Made by a program: the position numbers and the translations under genes. This document shows positions 55,327-63,142 of a stretch of 64,000 nucleotides of DNA, one piece after another. Position 1 is the first letter of the stretch, and the number at the start of each line of letters is the position of its first letter. The notes beneath the pieces were generated by a model that worked only from the letters and a program-made list of their open reading frames with translations, did no database searches and was not told the origin of the DNA. The stretch comes from Cellulomonas shaoxiangyii (GTDB lineage Bacteria; Actinomycetota; Actinomycetes; Actinomycetales; Cellulomonadaceae): NCBI RefSeq assembly GCF_004798685.1, contig NZ_CP039291.1, forward strand, positions 1,922,001 to 1,986,000, written 5' to 3'.

Positions 55327-56199
55327 TCAGGGGTCGATGTCCGCAGCCGCACGCTCCTGGAAGACGCGCTGCGCCTCGAGGGAGAGCGGCCCCGGTGCGA
55401 CGTCCGCGTCGTCGAGCCGGACGACCGGTGACACGTTGCGGATGGACCCCGACAGCGTCAGGTGAGCCCGGCCCGCGGCGACCTCGTCGAGCACGGCCCA
55501 CGGCAGCTCGTCCGGCGCCGCCTCCCGGACCGGCAGCCCCGCCTCGGCGCCCCACTCGAGCAGGAGCGCCCGCGTGATCCCGGCGAGGCAGCCGGTCTCG
55601 AGCGACGGCGTCAGCAGCTCGCCCCCGATCTCGACGACGACGTTCGAGCCGGTCCCCTCGCACAGCAGGCCACGCGTGTTCGCGAGGACGGCCTCGTCCG
55701 CGCCCGCGGCGCGCGCACGCGCGAGCGCCACGACGTTCTCGGCGTAGGACGTCGTCTTCAGGCCTGCCACGGCCGACCGCTCGTTGCGCACCCAGGGCAC
55801 CCGCACGACGCGGGAGGTCTCGGCGCGGCCGGCCGGTCCGGCGACGACCACGACGGTCGGCCGCTGCTCGTCGGAGGGCGCGCGGTTCGAGCCCATCGGC
55901 CCGGGCCCGCCCGTCACCGTGATGCGCAGGCGGCCCGCCTCGGCGCCGGCGGCGGCGAGGGTCTCGTCCACCGCCCGCCGGACGACGTCCATCGGCACGG
56001 GCGGCAGCCCGAGGCCCTGTGCGGAGCGCTCGAGGCGGGCGAGGTGCCGGGTGAGCGCGAACGCGCGACCGCCGTAGACGGCGCACGTCTCGAAGACGCC
56101 GTCCCCCACCGTCAGGCCGTGGTCGACCGCCGTGAGGACGCGGTCGTCGGGTCCGTGCAGGCCGCCGTCGGCCCAGATGACGTGCTCCACGTCACTCAT
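55327..56199 (-). CDS. pabC: Class IV PLP aminotransferase, probable aminodeoxychorismate lyase
   Basis: 290 aa from an ATG overlapping the pabB stop (ATGA). Class IV signature: VDHGLTVGDGVFETCAVYGGRAFALTRHLARLERSA, PLP lysine in VAGLKTTSYAENVVALARA (about residue 150), ANTRGLLCEGTGSNVVVEI, ETGCLAGITRALLLEWG. Coupling to pabB supports release of p-aminobenzoate from aminodeoxychorismate (folate pathway). A branched-chain or D-amino-acid transaminase cannot be excluded by sequence alone. Confidence 0.88.
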   Translation of the reverse strand: MSDVEHVIWADGGLHGPDDRVLTAVDHGLTVGDGVFETCAVYGGRAFALTRHLARLERSAQGLGLPPVPMDVVRRAVDETLAAAGAEAGRLRITVTGGPGPMGSNRAPSDEQRPTVVVVAGPAGRAETSRVVRVPWVRNERSAVAGLKTTSYAENVVALARARAAGADEAVLANTRGLLCEGTGSNVVVEIGGELLTPSLETGCLAGITRALLLEWGAEAGLPVREAAPDELPWAVLDEVAAGRAHLTLSGSIRNVSPVVRLDDADVAPGPLSLEAQRVFQERAAADIDP

Positions 56200-57317
56200 C
56201 CTCGCACCGGGACGCCGCCCGCGCGTGGTGGGTGGGCCGCGGACGCGAGGCCCACCAGGCGGGCCGCCTTGAGCTCGGTCTCGTCCCACTCCCGCAGCGG
56301 GTCGCTGTGCCACGTGATGCCGGCACCGGTGCCGAACCGCAGCACGTCGTCGGCCCACCAGAACGTCCGGATGCCGACGGCGAGCTCGGCGCGCACGTCA
56401 CCGTCGTCGCCGACGTGCACCCAGCCGACGACGCCGCAGTACGGGCCCCGGGGCACGGTCTCCAGCGCGTCGATGACGCGCAGCGCCGAGCTCTTGGGGG
56501 CTCCCGATACCGACCCCGGCGGGTACGTGGCGTCCAGGACGCGCGCCACGAGGTCGGGCGCGGCGCGCACGTCGTCCGCGAGCGTCCCGGTGACGGTGGA
56601 GACGAGGTGGGCCAGGCCCGGGTGGTGCTCGACCTCCAGCAGGCTCGTCACGCGGACGGTGCCCGGCCGGCACACGCGCTGCAGGTCGTTGCGGACGAGG
56701 TCGGTGATCATCACGTTCTCGGCGCGGTCCTTGGCGGTGAGCCCGTCGGCCGTGGCCGCCGTGCCCTTGATCGGCGCGGACGTGAGCTCACCGTCGCGCA
56801 GGCGCAGGTAGAGCTCGGGCGACGCCGTGACCACCCAGCACGCCGGGTCCGCTCCCCCGCCCGGCACGTGGACGCCGCCGGCGTACGGCGCCGGGTTGCC
56901 GGCCTCCAGGCGCGCCGCCAGCGCCCCCGCGTCCGGCCCGGCCGGCCCGGCCGGGAGCGGCGCCGCGAGCACCCGGCAGAGGTTCGCCTGGTAGACGTCC
57001 CCCTCGCGGACGTGGTGGCGCACGCGGTCGACGGCCGCGACGTACGCCTCCCGGTCGAGGGACGTGCGCCAGCCGCCGGGCTGCGGGCCCTGCCACGCGG
57101 CGGGGTCACCGACGGGCGCGTCGGCCCCGGCACCCGTGACGACCTCCGCGAAGCGCCACGCGTCGACGCGGCCCTCGAACGTGCCGACGACCGCCCACCA
57201 GCCCGGTGTCGTGAGCGCAGCCGGGTCCGTGCGGACGTCCGCGTGCTCGACGACGCCGCTCGCCCGGACGCCGGCGAACCAGGCCCGGCCGGGGCGGGGG
57301 GCGACGGGCGTGGGCAC
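56196..57317 (-). CDS. pabB: Aminodeoxychorismate synthase component I
   Basis: 373 aa from the GTG at 57317. TAGGTT ends 6 nt upstream, so the mRNA may be leaderless. Chorismate-binding core: YVAAVDRVRHHVREGDVYQANLCRVL, SPELYLRLRDGELTSAPIKGT (the PIKGT motif, about residue 185), RAENVMITDLVRNDLQRVC, HHPGLAHLVSTVTG, YPPGSVSGAPKSSALRVIDALE and FGTGAGITWHSDP. Shorter than anthranilate synthase and next to pabC, supporting the folate role. No glutamine amidotransferase gene is adjacent. Confidence 0.92.
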   Translation of the reverse strand: MPTPVAPRPGRAWFAGVRASGVVEHADVRTDPAALTTPGWWAVVGTFEGRVDAWRFAEVVTGAGADAPVGDPAAWQGPQPGGWRTSLDREAYVAAVDRVRHHVREGDVYQANLCRVLAAPLPAGPAGPDAGALAARLEAGNPAPYAGGVHVPGGGADPACWVVTASPELYLRLRDGELTSAPIKGTAATADGLTAKDRAENVMITDLVRNDLQRVCRPGTVRVTSLLEVEHHPGLAHLVSTVTGTLADDVRAAPDLVARVLDATYPPGSVSGAPKSSALRVIDALETVPRGPYCGVVGWVHVGDDGDVRAELAVGIRTFWWADDVLRFGTGAGITWHSDPLREWDETELKAARLVGLASAAHPPRAGGVPVRG

Positions 57318-57484
57318 GGCGTCAACCTACCGAGCGGGGCCGCCCGGGCGGCCGTCCCGTCCGCGCCGCGAGTGCCCGACCTGCGGCGACGCGTCGGTGA
57401 CCGTGCCGCGGGGATTCGTCCGCCCGCCGTCCGCCCGCCGCGACGGCGTGCCCGGGCACGTGGTCCGCGGCACACGGGAGCCGG

Positions 57485-57515
57485 TTGGACTCCTGCGTCG
57501 AACCTGGTCTAGAGT
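57485..57515 (+). promoter_or_regulatory. Promoter of the tRNA array
   Basis: TTGGAC (57485-57490), 19-nt spacer, TAGAGT (57510-57515), with the start about 38 nt before tRNA-Gly. The 57318-57559 gap otherwise shows nothing recognised. Confidence 0.6.
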
Positions 57516-57559
57516 CTTCGACGCACCCCGGAACGCCGGAAACGGCGGGACGGAGATGT

Positions 57560-57631
57560 GCGGACGTGGCTCAGTGGTAGAGCATCACCTTGCCAAGGTG
57601 AGGGTCGCGGGTTCGAATCCCGTCGTCCGCT
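57560..57631 (+). tRNA. tRNA-Gly(GCC)
   Basis: Acceptor GCGGACG/CGTCCGC, D-arm TGGCTCAGTGGTAGAG, anticodon stem-loop TCACC-TTGCCAA-GGTGA with anticodon GCC, T-arm GGGTTCGAATCCC, discriminator T. CCA not encoded. First of three tandem tRNAs. Confidence 0.96.
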
Positions 57632-57683
57632 CGGAGAATCATCCCCGCCGGCTTTCCGAGCCGTTGTGGACTCCGGTTCCACC

Positions 57684-57754
57684 GGTGGAGTGGCCGAGAG
57701 GCGAGGCAGCGGCCTGCAAAGCCGTATACACGGGTTCGAATCCCGTCTCCACCT
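57684..57754 (+). tRNA. tRNA-Cys(GCA)
   Basis: Acceptor GGTGGAG/CTCCACC, anticodon stem-loop GCGGC-CTGCAAA-GCCGT with anticodon GCA, T-arm GGGTTCGAATCCC, discriminator T as expected for tRNA-Cys. CCA not encoded. Confidence 0.95.
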
Positions 57755-57772
57755 CGTAGCAACTCCCCCAAG

Positions 57773-57844
57773 GGGCGATTGGCGCAGCGGTAGCGCGCTT
57801 CCCTGACACGGAAGAGGTCACTGGTTCGATCCCAGTATCGCCCA
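57773..57844 (+). tRNA. tRNA-Val(GAC)
   Basis: Acceptor GGGCGAT/ATCGCCC, D-arm TGGCGCAGCGGTAGCG, anticodon stem-loop CTTCC-CTGACAC-GGAAG with anticodon GAC, T-arm GGTTCGATCCC. The acceptor stem is identical to that of the tRNA-Val(CAC) 3.3 kb away. CCA not encoded. Confidence 0.96.
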
Positions 57845-57849
57845 CCCGC

Positions 57850-57878
57850 AAGGCCCCAGGTCATCGACCTGGGGCCTT
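57850..57878 (+). terminator. Terminator of the tRNA array
   Basis: Positions 57850-57861 and 57867-57878 form a perfect 12-bp stem with a 5-nt loop, six nt after the last tRNA. Confidence 0.9.
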
Positions 57879-57964
57879 CGTCGTACCCGGGGAAGCGCCC
57901 GCCGATGCCCCTGGCCGCGGTGGAGCCCGAGGGCGAGGAACCTGCCGCGCACGCGCCAGAGCGC

Positions 57965-58648
57965 TCACCACGGGAGGAGGCCGTCCTCGTCCGAGAGGGT
58001 GCCGGTGGGACCGTCCGGGCCCAGCGTCGCCAGGCGCACGACGACCCGGGCGCTCTCCGCCGCCGGGCGCCCGATGCCGAAGGCGGCGGTCATGTCGGTC
58101 GCCGTGGTGCCCGGCTCGACGGCGTTGAACCGGATGCCGGGCTCGGCCTTGGCGTACTGCACCGTCAGCATGGTGGCCGCCGCCTTGGACGCGGAGTACA
58201 GCGCGAGCGACAGGTCGAACTCCGGCCGCTCGGGGTTGGTCACCGCCCAGAACGAGCCGGCGCTGCTCGAGATGGTGACGACGTTGGCGTTCTGCGACCG
58301 ACGCAGCAGGGGCAGCGCCGCCTGCGTGACGCGCACGATCCCCACGGCGTTCGTCTCGAAGGACCTCGACGCCGCGGGCCCGTCGAGCCCCGTCTCCAGG
58401 ACGCCCGCGCTGTGCACCAGCACGTCCAGCCTCCCCTCGGCCGCGTCGATCGCCGCCAGGGCGCTGGTCACGGAGGCGTCGTCGGTGACGTCCAGCTGCA
58501 CGGTGCGGGCGCCGAGCACCGCGGCGGCGGCCTCCCCCCGCGCGGCGTCGCGCGCGCCGACGTACACGACGTGCCCCGCTGCCACGAGCTGGCGGGCGGT
58601 CTCGAACCCGATGCCCTTGTTGGCCCCGGTGATCAGTGCGACGGTCAT
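57965..58648 (-). CDS. Short-chain dehydrogenase/reductase
   Basis: 227 aa from the ATG at 58648, with GAGAGGG upstream. Classical SDR: the cofactor loop ALITGANKGIGFETARQLVAAG (TGxxxGxG, about residue 6), VLVHSAGVLETGL (NAG-like), the active-site SxxSxS then YSASKAA (Tyr-x3-Lys, LYSASKAAATML), and VEPGTTATDMTAAFG. The GANKGIGFE head is typical of carbonyl-reductase-like SDRs that use NADPH. Divergent from the XRE regulator. The substrate is unknown. Confidence 0.92.
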   Translation of the reverse strand: MTVALITGANKGIGFETARQLVAAGHVVYVGARDAARGEAAAAVLGARTVQLDVTDDASVTSALAAIDAAEGRLDVLVHSAGVLETGLDGPAASRSFETNAVGIVRVTQAALPLLRRSQNANVVTISSSAGSFWAVTNPERPEFDLSLALYSASKAAATMLTVQYAKAEPGIRFNAVEPGTTATDMTAAFGIGRPAAESARVVVRLATLGPDGPTGTLSDEDGLLPW

Positions 58649-58788
58649 GTCGTCCCTCTCGACTCGATCGGCCCGGTCGGGCCGTCGAGGACGCTAGGAG
58701 CGGCGCTCCCGCCCACCCAGGGCCCTGCGCAGCCGGGGGTGTGACGGGACCCCCGCTGACCGGTGGGCAGGGGCCTACGCTCGCCCCC

Positions 58789-59673
58789 GTGAGTGAGTCG
58801 ACGAACGCGCTCGGGGCGTTCCTGCGGGCCCGGCGGGAGCTGGTGACGCCCGCGCAGGCGGGCATCCCCGACGTGGGTGTGCGGCGTGTGCCGGGGCTGC
58901 GCCGGGAGGAGGTCGCGATGCTCGCCGGCATCAGCGCCGACTACTACCTACGGCTCGAGCGGGGCCGTGACCGCCGTCCCTCGGTCCAGGTGCTCGAGTC
59001 CATCGCCCGTGTGCTCCAGCTCGACGACGACCACGTCGCCCACCTGCTGACGCTGGTCGCCGAGCTCCCCCGGCACCGGCGGCGCCGGCCGCGGACCCAG
59101 ACGCCGCCCGCGGGGGCACTCAAGCTCCTGGACTCGCTGGCGCAGCCCGCCTTCATCGAGGACCGGCACTTCGACATCCTCGCCGCGAACGCCATGGCCA
59201 CGGCGCTCTCGCCGCGCCTCGCCGTCGGAGGCAACCAGCTGCGGGACCTGTTCGTGGACCCGGCCGAGCAGGCGCTGCACGTGGAGTGGGAGGGCGTCAC
59301 GGAGTGTTTCGTCGCCAACCTGCGGCAGGCGGTGGGGACCGACGTGGACGACCCCCGCTTCATCGAGCTGACGGGCGAGCTGTCGCTGGCGAGCCCCCGG
59401 TTCCGCGAGCTGTGGGCCCGCCACGAGGTGCGCGGGCAGCGGGGCACTCCCCTGCGGTTCGACCACCCCCAGGTCGGGGAGATGACCCTCAACCGCGAGC
59501 GGTTGACCATCAACGGCACCGACGGCCTGATGCTCGTCGTCTACCACCCCGACGCCGCGTCCGCCGATGCGCAGAAGCTCGCCCTCCTGGCCTCCGCCGC
59601 CCTGCCCACCGCGAGCCGCGACCGCGACGTGGCGAGCGCGCCGTCGACCACGACGCGAGGAGCAGCGCTGTGA
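58789..59673 (+). CDS. XRE-family regulator with MmyB-like ligand domain
   Basis: 294 aa from the GTG at 58789. TACGCT ends 7 nt before it, so the mRNA is probably leaderless. N-terminal helix-turn-helix: LGAFLRARRELVTPAQAG, RRVPGLRREEVAMLAGISADYYLRLERGRDRRPSVQVLESIARVL (about residues 25-80). C-terminal half has the MmyB-like domain: LLDSLAQPAFIEDRHFDILAANAMATAL, FVDPAEQALHVEWE, LWARHEVRGQRGTPLRFDHPQVG and LMLVVYHPDAAS. Such regulators usually control an adjacent oxidoreductase, here the divergent SDR and the coupled downstream gene. Confidence 0.92.
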   Translation: MSESTNALGAFLRARRELVTPAQAGIPDVGVRRVPGLRREEVAMLAGISADYYLRLERGRDRRPSVQVLESIARVLQLDDDHVAHLLTLVAELPRHRRRRPRTQTPPAGALKLLDSLAQPAFIEDRHFDILAANAMATALSPRLAVGGNQLRDLFVDPAEQALHVEWEGVTECFVANLRQAVGTDVDDPRFIELTGELSLASPRFRELWARHEVRGQRGTPLRFDHPQVGEMTLNRERLTINGTDGLMLVVYHPDAASADAQKLALLASAALPTASRDRDVASAPSTTTRGAAL

Positions 59674-60407
59674 CGACCATCGGCATCCTCGGTGCCGGCC
59701 AGGCAGGGAGCACCCTCGCCCGGGCGTCGATCGCGGCCGGGTACGACGTCGTGATCGCGAACTCCCGCGGACCGGAGACCCTCGGCGGCCTGCTCGACGA
59801 GCTGGGCCCGCGGGCGCGCGCCGCGCACGTGGCGGAGGCGGCGGCGGAGGCCGACTTCGCGGTCACCGCGTTCCCGTACGCGCCCCACGCCCGGCTACCG
59901 GTCGAGGAGCTCCGGGGAAAGGTCGTGCTCGACAACAACAACTACATGGCCTGGCGCGACGGGAACATCCCCGACGTCGACCTCGGGCGCACGACGATCC
60001 ACGAGCTGCGTCAGGAGCAGCTGCCGACGTCGAAGCTCGTGAAGGCGTTCACCCACATCCAGTTCCACGGACGTCACCCCGTCCGGGTCCCGGGCGACCG
60101 GATGCCCGCCCTGCTCCGGCTGGCCAGGCCGGCCGGCGCCCCCGATCGCACGGCGCTGGTCGTCTCGAGCAACTTCCCGGACGCCGTCGAGCTCGTGACC
60201 CGCTACTACGACGACCTGGGTTTCGACGCCGTGGACAACAGCCCGCTCAGCGAGTCATGGCGAAGCGCCCCCGGAACGCCGATGTGGCGCCATCACGTCG
60301 ACGGGCAGACCCGGGAGGAGCTCGTCGAGAACCTGCGGCGCGCGGAGCGGGTCGTCGGCCCGTCACGTCGAGGCGCACCCGGGGCGGCACGGCACGACGT
60401 CCGCTAG
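59670..60407 (+). CDS. F420-dependent NADP reductase-like NAD(P)-binding protein
   Basis: 245 aa from a GTG overlapping the regulator stop (GTGA), with GAGGAG 8 nt upstream. Rossmann fold TIGILGAGQAGSTLARASIAAGYDVVIANSRGPETL, ADFAVTAFPYAPHARLPVEELRGKVVLDNNNYMAWRDGN, LPTSKLVKAFTHIQFHG, and a final segment with RTALVVSSNFPDAVELVTRYYDDLGFDAVDNSPLSESWR. The fold is that of F420H2:NADP+ oxidoreductase. Many relatives are simple NADP-linked reductases and do not bind F420, so the cofactor is unproven. Confidence 0.88.
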   Translation: MTTIGILGAGQAGSTLARASIAAGYDVVIANSRGPETLGGLLDELGPRARAAHVAEAAAEADFAVTAFPYAPHARLPVEELRGKVVLDNNNYMAWRDGNIPDVDLGRTTIHELRQEQLPTSKLVKAFTHIQFHGRHPVRVPGDRMPALLRLARPAGAPDRTALVVSSNFPDAVELVTRYYDDLGFDAVDNSPLSESWRSAPGTPMWRHHVDGQTREELVENLRRAERVVGPSRRGAPGAARHDVR

Positions 60408-60575
60408 GCCGAGGTCGACCGGCCCACCTCGACGGCGTCGGGCGTGGCCGCGTCGGTGCGAGGGGGTCCCGGCGGCGTGGCGGCCGTCGGTTCGCGAGCG
60501 TCATTGCGGCGGGTCTCCGGATCCGTGCCATCCGAGGTTCCTCGTCTCGGCGACCGGCGGCCGAGCGCGCACGAT

Positions 60576-60589
60576 CGAATCGGTTCGCC
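60576..60589 (+). promoter_or_regulatory. Upstream operator of the LacI-type gene
   Basis: TCGAATCGGTTCGC, matching the downstream palindrome at 12 of 14 positions. Its centre is 74 bp from that of the second site, close to seven helical turns. Lies in the 295-nt gap 60408-60702. Confidence 0.5.
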
Positions 60590-60649
60590 TCGGTGCGGGC
60601 CACCCGGACGTGCGATATGTCTGGATTCTGCGGATGTTCGCTGCTACCT

Positions 60650-60663
60650 TCGAACCGGTTCGA
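60650..60663 (+). promoter_or_regulatory. Promoter-proximal operator of the LacI-type gene
   Basis: TCGAACCGGTTCGA, a perfect 14-bp palindrome with a central CG as in many LacI-family operators. It overlaps a possible -10 TACCTT (60645-60650) 39 nt upstream of the repressor GTG, so bound repressor would block its own transcription. Confidence 0.6.
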
Positions 60664-60702
60664 CACCCGACACCGTGGTCGGGCGGTTCGAGAGGAGGCG
60701 CA

Positions 60703-61746
60703 GTGGCCACCATCGGTGACGTCGCGAAGCTCGCGGGGGTCTCCCGCAGCACCGCGTCGTACGCACTCTCGGGCAAGCGCGCGATCTCGGACGAGGTCCG
60801 GGACCGCGTCTACGCCGCCGTGCGCCAGCTCGGGTACACGCCCAACGCCGGCGCCCGCGCGCTCGCGACGTCGCAGACGATGGTGATCGGGCTGCTCGCC
60901 CAGTTCCTGCCCGACGAGTTCGCGCCCGCCATGCTGCAGTACATCCTCGGGGTCTCCGACAGTGCCCGGGAGCTCGGCTACGACATCCTGCTGGTCACGG
61001 AGGAGGACGGGACCCGGGCGCTGAAGCGGATCACGGACTCGCGCGCCGTCGACGGCGTGGTCCTCCTCAACGTCGCCGAGGACGACGAGCGGCTCCCGAT
61101 CCTGCGCGAGGCGGCCCAGCCCGGTGCGCTCGTCGGGCTGCCGGCGGACTGCGCCGGCGTGGACGTCTTCGACCTCGACTTCGAGGAAGCGGGCCGCATG
61201 ATGGTCGAGCACCTCGTGCGACTGGGCCACCGCGAGCTGGTGCTGGTCTCGCAGCCCGAGCACGTCGTGCAGCGCGGCGGGGCCTACGTCTGGCGCCTGC
61301 AGAACGCCGCTCTGGAGGCCGCTGCGCTGCGCGGCGTCGTCCTGCACACGTACTTCGGCGCCTCGCGGCAGCCCGAGATCGGGCGCCAGCTGACGCAGCT
61401 CCTCGACGCGCACCCGACCGCGACGGGTCTGCTGCTGAACAACGAGGCGGCAGCCGCCGCGCTGCCGTCGGTGCTGAGCGGGCGCGGCCTGCGCGCGCCC
61501 GAGGACCTGTCCGTCGTCGGACGCTACTCCGACGAGTTCGCGCGCACGTTCTCCCTGCCCTACTCGTCGATCGAGAGCGCGCCCGACCGCCTCGGCCGCA
61601 TGGCCGTGCGCACGCTGGTGGACCGGATCGAGCGACGGGCCGGTGGCCCGCACGTGGTCCGGTTCATCTCGCCGGACTTCGCCGAGCGGCACAGCACGGC
61701 CCCGCCACGGGCGGCAGGGTCGCCGGCGCCGCGCCGGGACCACTGA
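60703..61746 (+). CDS. LacI-family transcriptional repressor
   Basis: 347 aa from the GTG at 60703, with GGAGG 5 nt upstream. Helix-turn-helix plus hinge at residues 1-55: ATIGDVAKLAGVSRSTASYALSGKRAISDEVRDRVYAAVRQLGYTPNAGARAL. Effector domain of periplasmic-binding fold: TSQTMVIGLLAQFLPDEFAP, DGVVLLNVAEDDERL, MMVEHLVRLGHRELVLVS, LLLNNEAAAAALPSVLSGRG, DLSVVGRYSDEFARTFSLPYSSIE. The downstream sugar-binding and permease genes are the likely targets. The sugar cannot be named. Two matching operators lie in its upstream gap, so autoregulation is expected. Confidence 0.93.
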   Translation: MATIGDVAKLAGVSRSTASYALSGKRAISDEVRDRVYAAVRQLGYTPNAGARALATSQTMVIGLLAQFLPDEFAPAMLQYILGVSDSARELGYDILLVTEEDGTRALKRITDSRAVDGVVLLNVAEDDERLPILREAAQPGALVGLPADCAGVDVFDLDFEEAGRMMVEHLVRLGHRELVLVSQPEHVVQRGGAYVWRLQNAALEAAALRGVVLHTYFGASRQPEIGRQLTQLLDAHPTATGLLLNNEAAAAALPSVLSGRGLRAPEDLSVVGRYSDEFARTFSLPYSSIESAPDRLGRMAVRTLVDRIERRAGGPHVVRFISPDFAERHSTAPPRAAGSPAPRRDH

Positions 61747-61848
61747 CACCTCGGTCGGTGGCGCGCCGCCGAGCCGCCACCACGTCGTCGTCGACGACCG
61801 CACCGGGCACCCCCTGTCCGGCTGTTCCGCGATTCAAGGAGGAATCAC

Positions 61849-63108
61849 GTGAAGCGAATCTCCCTGCCGGTGCGCGTCCTCGGCGTCGCCGGCGCCCTCG
61901 CGCTCGGCCTGGCGTCCTGCTCGTCCGGCGGTGCCGGCGGTGACGAGACCGGGTCGGGTGCCGGCGGCGGCACGTACACCTGGTGGGACCCGTACCCCCA
62001 GCACGAGGACGGCTCCGAGTGGGCGAACCGCGTCCAGGCGTGCGGCGACGAGGCCGGGGTCACCATCGAGCGGACGGCGTACGACACCACGGCGCTGACC
62101 AACCAGGCGCTGCTCTCGGCCCAGGAGGGCACGTCACCCGACATCATCCTCATCGACAACCCGGCCGTCTCCACGCTCGCCGACACCGGCATGCTCAGCA
62201 CGATGGAGGAGCTCGGGTTCGACACCGAGGGGATCGACGCGAACCTGCTCGCCGCCGGCGTCGTCGACGGCTCGACCTACGGCATCCCGATCGGCGCCAA
62301 CACGCTCGCGCTCTACTACAACAAGGCGATCCTGGACGCGGCCGGCGTCGACCCCGCCACCGTCACCGACTGGGCGAGCCTCGAGGACGCGCTGGCGAGG
62401 GTGAGCGCGACCGGGAGCAAGGGCATCACGTTCGCGGGCATCGGGACCGAGGAGGGCTCGTTCCAGTTCCTGCCCTGGTTCTGGGGGGCCGGCGCCGACC
62501 TGCGTGACCTCGACTCGCCGGAGGCGGTGGCGGCCCTGACGCTGTGGACGTCGTGGCTCGAGCAGGGGTACGCGCAGCAGTCGGCGATCAACAACTCCCA
62601 GAACACGACCTGGGAGGAGTTCCTGACGGGCACCTTCGCGTTCGCCGAGAACGGGACCTGGCAGGTCGACAGCGCCGCGGAGGCCGACTTCGAGACCGGC
62701 TACATCCAGATCCCGGCCCAGGACGGCGGGGGCGCACCGGCGCCCACCGGCGGCGAGTTCATCGTGGCCCCCGTGCAGACGAGCACGGACCGCTACGAGG
62801 TGACCACCCAGATCGTCGAGTGCATGACGACGCCCGAGGGCATGGTCGAGACCGCCGAGACCTTCGCGTACTACGTGCCGCCGACGCAGGAGGGCCAGGC
62901 CGTGCTGGTCGAGGCGCACCCCGAGCTCGAGACGTGGGTGGAGGCCGTCCGTGCCGCGAAGGGCCGCACCTCCGACGACCTCGGGACGGACTACCCCCTG
63001 GTCTCCGAGCAGCTGTGGACCGCGGTGCAGCAGGCCCTGTCGGGGGCCGCGACGCCCCAGGAGGCCCTCACCGACGCGCAGGCGGCCGCCGAGTCCGCGA
63101 CCAGCTGA
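61849..63108 (+). CDS. ABC transporter sugar-binding lipoprotein
   Basis: 419 aa from the GTG at 61849, with AAGGAGG 6 nt upstream. Lipoprotein signal with the lipobox LASC (about residues 20-24), a Gly/Ser linker, then the cluster-B solute-binding fold: TYTWWDPYPQHEDGSEWANRVQ, SPDIILIDNPAVSTLADTGML, TYGIPIGANTLALYYNKAILDAAGVDP, FLTGTFAFAENGTWQVDSAAE. Delivers a sugar or sugar derivative to the permeases. The 102-nt gap to the LacI gene has no strong promoter, so the two may be co-transcribed. Confidence 0.93.
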   Translation: MKRISLPVRVLGVAGALALGLASCSSGGAGGDETGSGAGGGTYTWWDPYPQHEDGSEWANRVQACGDEAGVTIERTAYDTTALTNQALLSAQEGTSPDIILIDNPAVSTLADTGMLSTMEELGFDTEGIDANLLAAGVVDGSTYGIPIGANTLALYYNKAILDAAGVDPATVTDWASLEDALARVSATGSKGITFAGIGTEEGSFQFLPWFWGAGADLRDLDSPEAVAALTLWTSWLEQGYAQQSAINNSQNTTWEEFLTGTFAFAENGTWQVDSAAEADFETGYIQIPAQDGGGAPAPTGGEFIVAPVQTSTDRYEVTTQIVECMTTPEGMVETAETFAYYVPPTQEGQAVLVEAHPELETWVEAVRAAKGRTSDDLGTDYPLVSEQLWTAVQQALSGAATPQEALTDAQAAAESATS

Positions 63109-63142
63109 CCCTCCCGTCCCAGCTCCCCCGGGTGACCACGTC

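Noticed and set aside
57905..58744. Plus-strand open frame opposite the SDR gene
   Set aside because: The minus-strand frame has the full SDR motif set. The plus-strand translation is low-complexity Arg/Gly/Ala with no recognisable motif.
60650..60663. Possible LexA (SOS) box upstream of the LacI gene
   Set aside because: The half-sites TCGAAC and GTTCGA fit, but the spacer is 2 nt rather than 4. A second copy 74 bp away and the adjacent LacI gene make a LacI operator the better reading.
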